64,000 nt of DNA from TH-plancto1 sp043777375 (GTDB lineage: Bacteria; Planctomycetota; Planctomycetia; Planctomycetales; Planctomycetaceae): contig JAYWHX010000007.1 in the NCBI GenBank assembly GCA_043777375.1, positions 1 to 64,000 on the forward strand. The letters are read 5' to 3'. Position 1 is the stretch's first letter. The number at the start of each line of letters is the position of its first letter. Below are positions 59,539 through 64,000 of the stretch, piece after piece. The notes beneath the pieces are model-generated. The model was not told where the DNA came from. It saw only the letters and a list, made by a program, of their open reading frames with translations, and made no database searches. The translations under genes and the position numbers were made by a program.

Positions 59539-59572
59539 TAGTTAATACTACACCTGTTTATGGAGAATTCAA
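59539..59572 (-). promoter_or_regulatory. Rrf2-gene promoter with palindromic operator
   Basis: On the minus strand TTGAAT (59567-59572) and TAGTAT (59545-59550) are 16 bases apart. The -10 lies within the near-palindrome TAGTTAATACTA (59539-59550), a good place for an autorepressor to bind. The regulator starts 24 bases downstream. Confidence 0.5.
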
Positions 59573-59669
59573 GCGGAAGACTGTATTCTGACGAAATTGT
59601 CTGAACTCCCGCTCTACGTCGGATTCACCTGGAGTGGAAATGGGAGGAAGCAAGAGCTATCAATAAGCC

Positions 59670-60164
59670 ATGAGTCATCGCATTCCGCCCATTGTTGGGG
59701 AACAGATCCGAAGGGTTTACGTTCCCGGCCTGATCGATGTGGAGGAAGATCCCGACGAGATTTTGCCTTTCGTAATCGCAGTTTTTCTAATGACTCGATC
59801 CATGAAGTTTGTCATTCGCCTCGATGGACAGACAAATCTCATGCAAATGGAAGTCGTCAACGAGTTTCTCTTTTCTTTCCAATTTGAATTGGAAGACAAC
59901 CACACAGAGTGTCTCATTGATGTGGGCTGCTTGGTGTTCCGATCGCTCCGAAGCGGCCAGGGAACTCATATCCGGGATGCAAAGTGTTTCATTGGATGCA
60001 ATGCTGACGGACTCCCCTGTTGCGGAGCTATCGAACTCACCACGCAGTCTAACGAAGTTCTTTTCTTTCACTCGTTATCGTTCGATGGCATACAAATGGG
60101 CGAGGCTGACGAACGAACCCATTGGTTCGCTTCGGTCCCCCATTGGCGGACTTCTGACTGGTAA
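59670..60164 (+). CDS. Hypothetical protein, A+T-richer than neighbours
   Basis: A 164-residue soluble protein with no recognised family. Alternating hydrophobic segments (MKFVIRLDGQTNLMQMEVV, FLFSFQFELEDNHTECLIDV) suggest a beta-rich fold. Four cysteines in the middle (CLIDVGC, CFIGC) and a CC pair are notable. Base composition is clearly more A+T-rich than the flanking Rrf2 and FG-GAP genes. Upstream 59573-59669 holds no obvious ribosome-binding site. Confidence 0.5.
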   Translation: MSHRIPPIVGEQIRRVYVPGLIDVEEDPDEILPFVIAVFLMTRSMKFVIRLDGQTNLMQMEVVNEFLFSFQFELEDNHTECLIDVGCLVFRSLRSGQGTHIRDAKCFIGCNADGLPCCGAIELTTQSNEVLFFHSLSFDGIQMGEADERTHWFASVPHWRTSDW

Positions 60165-60287
60165 TCGCAATTCTGAGAGTTGGCCCCACCGATAAATTGG
60201 TGGGCTATTATCGGGTGTCCCTGGTGGGACAAAGAATGCCACAGATTTGGACCAATCTGGAGTGTCGCCCTCCATTGGAGAACTCCT

Positions 60288-61510
60288 TCACCGTCCCAGA
60301 TTCTCAAACATGTACAACCCCGACTTGCCGGGGCAGACGAGGTCGATGTCGCCGTCGCCATCCATATCACGGGCGGCCATTTGCAAACCGGTCCCCGCGC
60401 TTCCGCGTGGGAAGTCTTTCAGTGCCCAGCGGTCCGCTGCATTCTTCGGAGCGTTGAGGACCGGGTCGCCGTGGAAGATCTCGTACTTGACCCACTTCGC
60501 TGCGGCACGATCATACTGGTAGCTGAACACCACCGCCGGGTCGGTATCTCCCGGTTCGGTTTCGTGGGCGTAGACCCGCTGCCGGTGATCAGTTCGTCAT
60601 CACCTTCCCCATCGAGATTCGCGAAGACCAGCGTGTGGACCTGCGAGAACGTGTCGTCGATGACGTGCTTCGTCCACTCCCGCTTGCCGTCGGCACCCTT
60701 CGATTGCTTGAGCCAGTACAGCCCGAATCCGTGCCCCATGCCCCAGACCACATCGGTCAGCTGGTCGCCATCGATGTCGCGGCCATGGATGAAGATCCCC
60801 GCTGCGCCCAATTGGAATTCGGGGTGAAAGGTCCACGTGTCGGAGCCATCAGCGGGCTGTTCGCGCCAGCCGCTGGGGGTGATAATGTCGATTCGGCCAT
60901 CGCGGTTGATGTCGCCGATGCCGACGCCGTGCCCTGCCCCTTCATTGCCGAGGTCGTGCTTCTTCCAGGCGACCTTCGACTTCTTCTGAGTCAACTCATA
61001 CCAGACGACCACATTTCCGGTATTGGGCAGGAAGTCGAGCTGACCGTCCCCGTTGATGTCGACCAGTTCGCCGGTCTCCATGTTGCCGGGAGTGTCGATT
61101 TCATGCTCGGTCCACGCTTGGGTCGCATCGCCCCCCGGGTTCTCGACCCAGCCGACCCGCTGGCCGAAGTAATTGCACGTCACGATATCCGTACGCCCAT
61201 CGCCGTTCACGTCGAGCGGCGAGTCCGAAAAGTCCTCGTAGTAGTGCGGGTTCGCGGTCGCGGCGGGAACTTCACGAACTTTGTGCGGCGTCCACTTCGG
61301 GGCCTCGTACCAGGAATCACCGGAGAAGATGTCGATCTGGCCATCGCCGTTGAAGTCGGCTGCCCCAGCGGCTTCGTAGGGCGATTGGTCGTTCACGTTG
61401 TGCTTCTTCCAGCGGATCGGCTTGTCGTCAGCAGACAGGCTGGTGGCCCACAGAGTTCCCAGACACCACAGCGCGACGGGGAGTGAACGGCAGAACGATT
61501 CGAGCAGCAT
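60288..61510 (-). pseudogene. Exported FG-GAP/VCBS-repeat protein with one-base frameshift
   Basis: The gene starts at ATG 61510 (GGAG seven bases upstream) with a signal sequence (SLPVALWCLGTLWATSLSA). It has at least five calcium-binding-type repeats of the DxNxDGxxD kind: DFNGDGQIDIF, DVNGDGRTDIV, DINGDGQLDFL, DINRDGRIDII and DIDGDQLTDVV. Near 60578-60583 one base is missing after DELITG. The continuation (VFSYQYDRAAAKWVKYE to DMDGDGDIDLVCPGKSG) is in the next frame and runs to the stop at 60288. It is either a recent pseudogene or a sequencing error; the intact product would be about 407 residues, a beta-propeller-like surface protein. Confidence 0.8.
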
Positions 61511-61666
61511 GATCGAACTCCAAAGAGGGCGGATCGTAGGGATCATGTGGAAAGCGTAACGCGAAGACCCGCTGGTCGAGAAGCTTCGGAGGCTGCGTTG
61601 TTGCCGGGTGTGGTTCCCTGCCCCTATGATTCTTTCCCTGTTCAATCGATTCTGGGAGACTGTGCC

Positions 61667-62743
61667 GTGTTTAAGTGTGTTGCGCTCGTGGGTGCCACGG
61701 GAGCTGTGGGCCGCATCATGCGGCAATTGCTGGAGACCCGAAATCTGCCAGTGGAGCGTTACCGCTTCCTGGCCTCGGCACGCAGTGCGGGCAGCACGAT
61801 CACATTTTGCGGCAAACCAATTGTCGTCGAGGAGCTGACGAAACAGGCATTCGCGGGGTGTGACCTCGTGATCGCGACAACTCCGGATGAGGTCGCCCGC
61901 GACTTTCTGCCCTTCGCGGTGGAAGCCGGGGCGACAGTCATCGACGAGTCGGGCTATTGGCGGATGCACGAACATGTCCCGCTGGTGATCCCGGAGATCA
62001 ACCCGCAGGAAGCCCTGAAGATCAAGGCCGGTATCATCGCCAGCCCGAACTGCTCGACCACGCAAATGGCCTTGGCGCTGAAGCCGCTGCACGACTTCGG
62101 CAAGGTCAAACGCGTGATCGTGTCGACCTATCAGGCCACCAGCGGAATCGGCGTCGAGGGGCAGCGCGAACTCAAGGAAGGCACAGCTGCCCACCTCAAG
62201 GGCGAGAGCTACAACTATACCGCCTTTAAGCACCCGATCGCCTTTAACTGCATCCCGCAAATTGGGGGCCATAAGGCCGACGGATACACCAGCGAAGAGC
62301 TGAAGATGGTCTACGAGACTCGCAAGATCCTCGGCGACGAGTCGATCCTGGTCTGCCCGACAGCTGTGCGGATTCCCGTATCGAATTGCCATAGCGAGTC
62401 GATCGTGGTGGAGACCGAGCGTCCGATCTCTCCGGAGAAAGCCCGCGAGTTGTTCGCAGCGTTTCCGGGGATCAAGGTCGTGGATGACCTCGAAAACAGC
62501 CAGTACCCGATTCCATCAACCTGCGACGGGTCGGACTTGGTCTACGTCGGCCGTATCCGCAAGGATCTGTCGCATCCAAACAGCCTCGCTTTCTGGTGCG
62601 TGAGCGACAACCTGCGTAAGGGAGCGGCCACGAACGCCGTGCAGATCGCGGAACTGATTGCGAAGCACCGGTTTGGGTATAGCACCGGCGAGCCCCATCG
62701 GGAGCCGGTGATCGTCGGGTTCGCCAGCCCGCAGCGCCAGTAA
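61667..62743 (+). CDS. asd: Aspartate-semialdehyde dehydrogenase
   Basis: A 358-residue enzyme reducing aspartyl phosphate to the semialdehyde, the branch point to lysine/diaminopimelate, threonine and methionine. The NADP site is VGATGAVGR, the catalytic Cys129 is in IIASPNCSTTQMALAL, and the later active-site segment is TYQATSGIGVEGQ. The GTG at 61667 is chosen: it has GGGAG upstream and the protein begins FKCVALVGATG. Forty open codons before it lack similarity. It is divergent from the FG-GAP gene. Confidence 0.95.
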   Translation: MFKCVALVGATGAVGRIMRQLLETRNLPVERYRFLASARSAGSTITFCGKPIVVEELTKQAFAGCDLVIATTPDEVARDFLPFAVEAGATVIDESGYWRMHEHVPLVIPEINPQEALKIKAGIIASPNCSTTQMALALKPLHDFGKVKRVIVSTYQATSGIGVEGQRELKEGTAAHLKGESYNYTAFKHPIAFNCIPQIGGHKADGYTSEELKMVYETRKILGDESILVCPTAVRIPVSNCHSESIVVETERPISPEKARELFAAFPGIKVVDDLENSQYPIPSTCDGSDLVYVGRIRKDLSHPNSLAFWCVSDNLRKGAATNAVQIAELIAKHRFGYSTGEPHREPVIVGFASPQRQ

Positions 62744-63103
62744 GGGCCGCGTGGGAGAAACTTTGGTTTGTCCGACGATCAGGCGGCCTCTATTTGTCCC
62801 CTCTTCCGCCGAACAAGGATGTCGCCTCGCAGGAGAGTGGCCACGTGGGTCGGCAAATCGACTCTCAGCACGAGCGATGTGTGTCTGGCACGCGGCCCTA
62901 GCTGGTGCTGCGGGCTAGACGTTCGGAACAGTGGGATATTCTTTGTTGGCATCGAGCGACAATCCAACATCCCTTCAACTGCTACGCCGAAGTGCGATTA
63001 TTGATCGCTCGGTCATCACGAGCCAAAACAACTGGGGCCGAGCATCCGCCAAGGTCGATAGCCCGTGAGTGGGCTGGGATCGGCGACGCAGGAGGCGATC
63101 GTG
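62744..63103. other. Intergenic region, no gene seen
   Basis: Three hundred and sixty bases between asd and the hydrolase gene. A 78-codon open frame in it has no family likeness or good start signal and is not called. GGAGG at 63091-63095 serves the next gene. Confidence 0.5.
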
Positions 63104-64000
63104 ATGCACTGTGAACGCTCGGCAACGATTGTCCAACAATCTGTGCATCTAACGACTAGCGATGGACTTCCGCTGCTCGTGCGAGTGACCCGCCCAGCGG
63201 GGTTCACCCCCCGACGGACAATCATTGTTGTCCACGGGGCTGGGGAACATAGCCAGCGGTATGAGCATTGGGCCCGGCTGCTCGCCCAAAACAATTGGCG
63301 AGTCGTTTCGCTGGATCATCGCGGGTACGGACTCTCCGGAGGACTTCCCGGGCATGTCGATCGCTTTGACCAGTATCTCAACGATCTGGACCAAGTCTGG
63401 CAGGAATTATTGGTGGTACCCGAGGACACAATGGTCTTTGGCCATAGCCTGGGCGGCCTGATCTCCGTGCGGTATGCCCAAACTCGCCCGCACTCGATGC
63501 GAGGCTTGGTGCTGTCCGGCCCGCTGTTAGCCCTGCAACTCAAAGTCCCCGCTTGGAAGCGCTCGCTCGGCAGGCTCTGCTCGATCTTTGCTCCGCGAAC
63601 CCGCTTCCGAACGACGATTCGCCCCGACCAACTCACCAGCGATCCGACGGCTCGGCGCGTCCGAGAAACAGATCCCCTGCGCTGCCGGTCAGTCACAGCC
63701 AACTGGTACTTTCAAGTTCTCGATGCGATGGTCGCCGCCTGGGATGAGACCAGCCGCCTCACGCTGCCGACCCTGCTTCTGCAAGGGGCTGTGGACGAGG
63801 TCGTCAATCCGGACGCCGCTACCCAATGGTGGGCAACCTTGCCCGCGCCAGACAAGACACTTCGCATCTTCGCCGGGCATGTCCATGAATTGCTCAGCGA
63901 GCCGGACTGGGAACAGACCGCAGCAGGAATACTTGCGTGGCTGGAAGCCAGGCGACCGGAAGCCAATCGCCTGACTCTCTCTTCCTGGATTGATCGTCCG
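63104..64000 (+). CDS. Alpha/beta hydrolase (monoacylglycerol-lipase-like), 3'-truncated by window edge
   Basis: The first 299 residues of a serine hydrolase; no stop is reached before the window ends. The oxyanion-type HGAGEHSQRYEHWA and DHRGYGLSGG motifs are followed by the nucleophile in VFGHSLGGLISV. The acid is in LLLQGAVDEVVNPDAA and the histidine in FAGHVHELLSEP, completing the triad. The pattern is that of the monoglyceride lipase/lysophospholipase subfamily. The ATG at 63104 follows GGAGG by eight bases. At least the core is complete; the tail beyond residue 299 is unseen. Confidence 0.9.
   Translation, partial: MHCERSATIVQQSVHLTTSDGLPLLVRVTRPAGFTPRRTIIVVHGAGEHSQRYEHWARLLAQNNWRVVSLDHRGYGLSGGLPGHVDRFDQYLNDLDQVWQELLVVPEDTMVFGHSLGGLISVRYAQTRPHSMRGLVLSGPLLALQLKVPAWKRSLGRLCSIFAPRTRFRTTIRPDQLTSDPTARRVRETDPLRCRSVTANWYFQVLDAMVAAWDETSRLTLPTLLLQGAVDEVVNPDAATQWWATLPAPDKTLRIFAGHVHELLSEPDWEQTAAGILAWLEARRPEANRLTLSSWIDRP

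Noticed and set aside
61511..62392. N-terminal extension of the FG-GAP frame (open on the minus strand up to 62392)
   Set aside because: It is antisense to asd, has no family likeness, and a signal peptide with a good ribosome-binding site starts at 61510.
62768..63004. A 78-codon gene between asd and the hydrolase
   Set aside because: It has no ribosome-binding site, an odd composition and no similarity; the longest frame in a gap of this size is expected by chance.

Overview
The window comes from a planctomycete chromosome. Base composition looks to be in the high 50s percent G+C. The main evidence is a planctomycete/verrucomicrobial-type (PV-type) bacterial microcompartment (BMC) gene cluster at the left end. 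Supporting evidence is the large number of secreted or membrane proteins typical of this phylum (zinc-ribbon membrane protein, LCCL-domain protein, Tat-exported Gfo/Idh/MocA oxidoreductase, FG-GAP/VCBS protein, DUF3365 haem proteins) and many short interspersed palindromic repeats. The family-level placement (Planctomycetaceae-like) is inference. LAYOUT. 1-5700: 3' part of a GxxExxY gene, then a BMC cluster: three pentameric shell (BMC-P) genes, a CoA-acylating aldehyde dehydrogenase, a class II sugar-phosphate aldolase and a 242-residue protein that looks like a degenerate RpiB-type protein. The last three each carry a terminal amphipathic helix of the kind that targets cargo to the shell. 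Two small membrane-protein genes sit inside the cluster. The parts fit fucose/rhamnose breakdown: the aldolase yields lactaldehyde, which the dehydrogenase converts to acyl-CoA inside the shell. The hexameric shell proteins must lie outside the window. 5860-15000: an FHA-TadA/CpaF ATPase fusion; a two-gene operon joining a terpene-synthase-like protein to a membrane histidine kinase; a zinc-ribbon membrane protein; APS kinase; YraN; and two small membrane proteins. 15140-22000: a SurA-type periplasmic folding protein with a long Pro/Ala/Glu repeat, topoisomerase I and a small metallopeptidase. 22070-42070 (minus strand): the translation block, consisting of rpsL-rpsG, fusA, the S10, spc and alpha ribosomal operons with secY and map, and rplS just upstream. 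Two complete tandem rpoA genes are present, while rpsD, rpmD, infA, adk and tuf are absent from their usual places. 42270-64000: mixed accessory and housekeeping genes: DUF2585 pair, LCCL protein, Gfo/Idh/MocA oxidoreductase, superoxide dismutase, hemL, OafA-type acyltransferase, thioredoxin-like protein, an ECF sigma/anti-sigma/exported-protein operon, an Rrf2 regulator with two DUF3365 haem proteins, a frameshifted FG-GAP gene, asd, and an alpha/beta hydrolase cut by the right edge. MOST NOTEWORTHY. Tandem rpoA paralogues; the terpene-synthase-like/histidine-kinase operon; the BMC cargo protein whose linker is built from intergenic repeats; the Rrf2/DUF3365 cluster with a palindrome on the regulator's own promoter; and mosaics of several interspersed repeat families between genes. 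No tRNA, rRNA, CRISPR array, insertion sequence or prophage was seen. Starts were trimmed from the longest open frame using family alignment from memory and ribosome-binding sites; no database search was possible.
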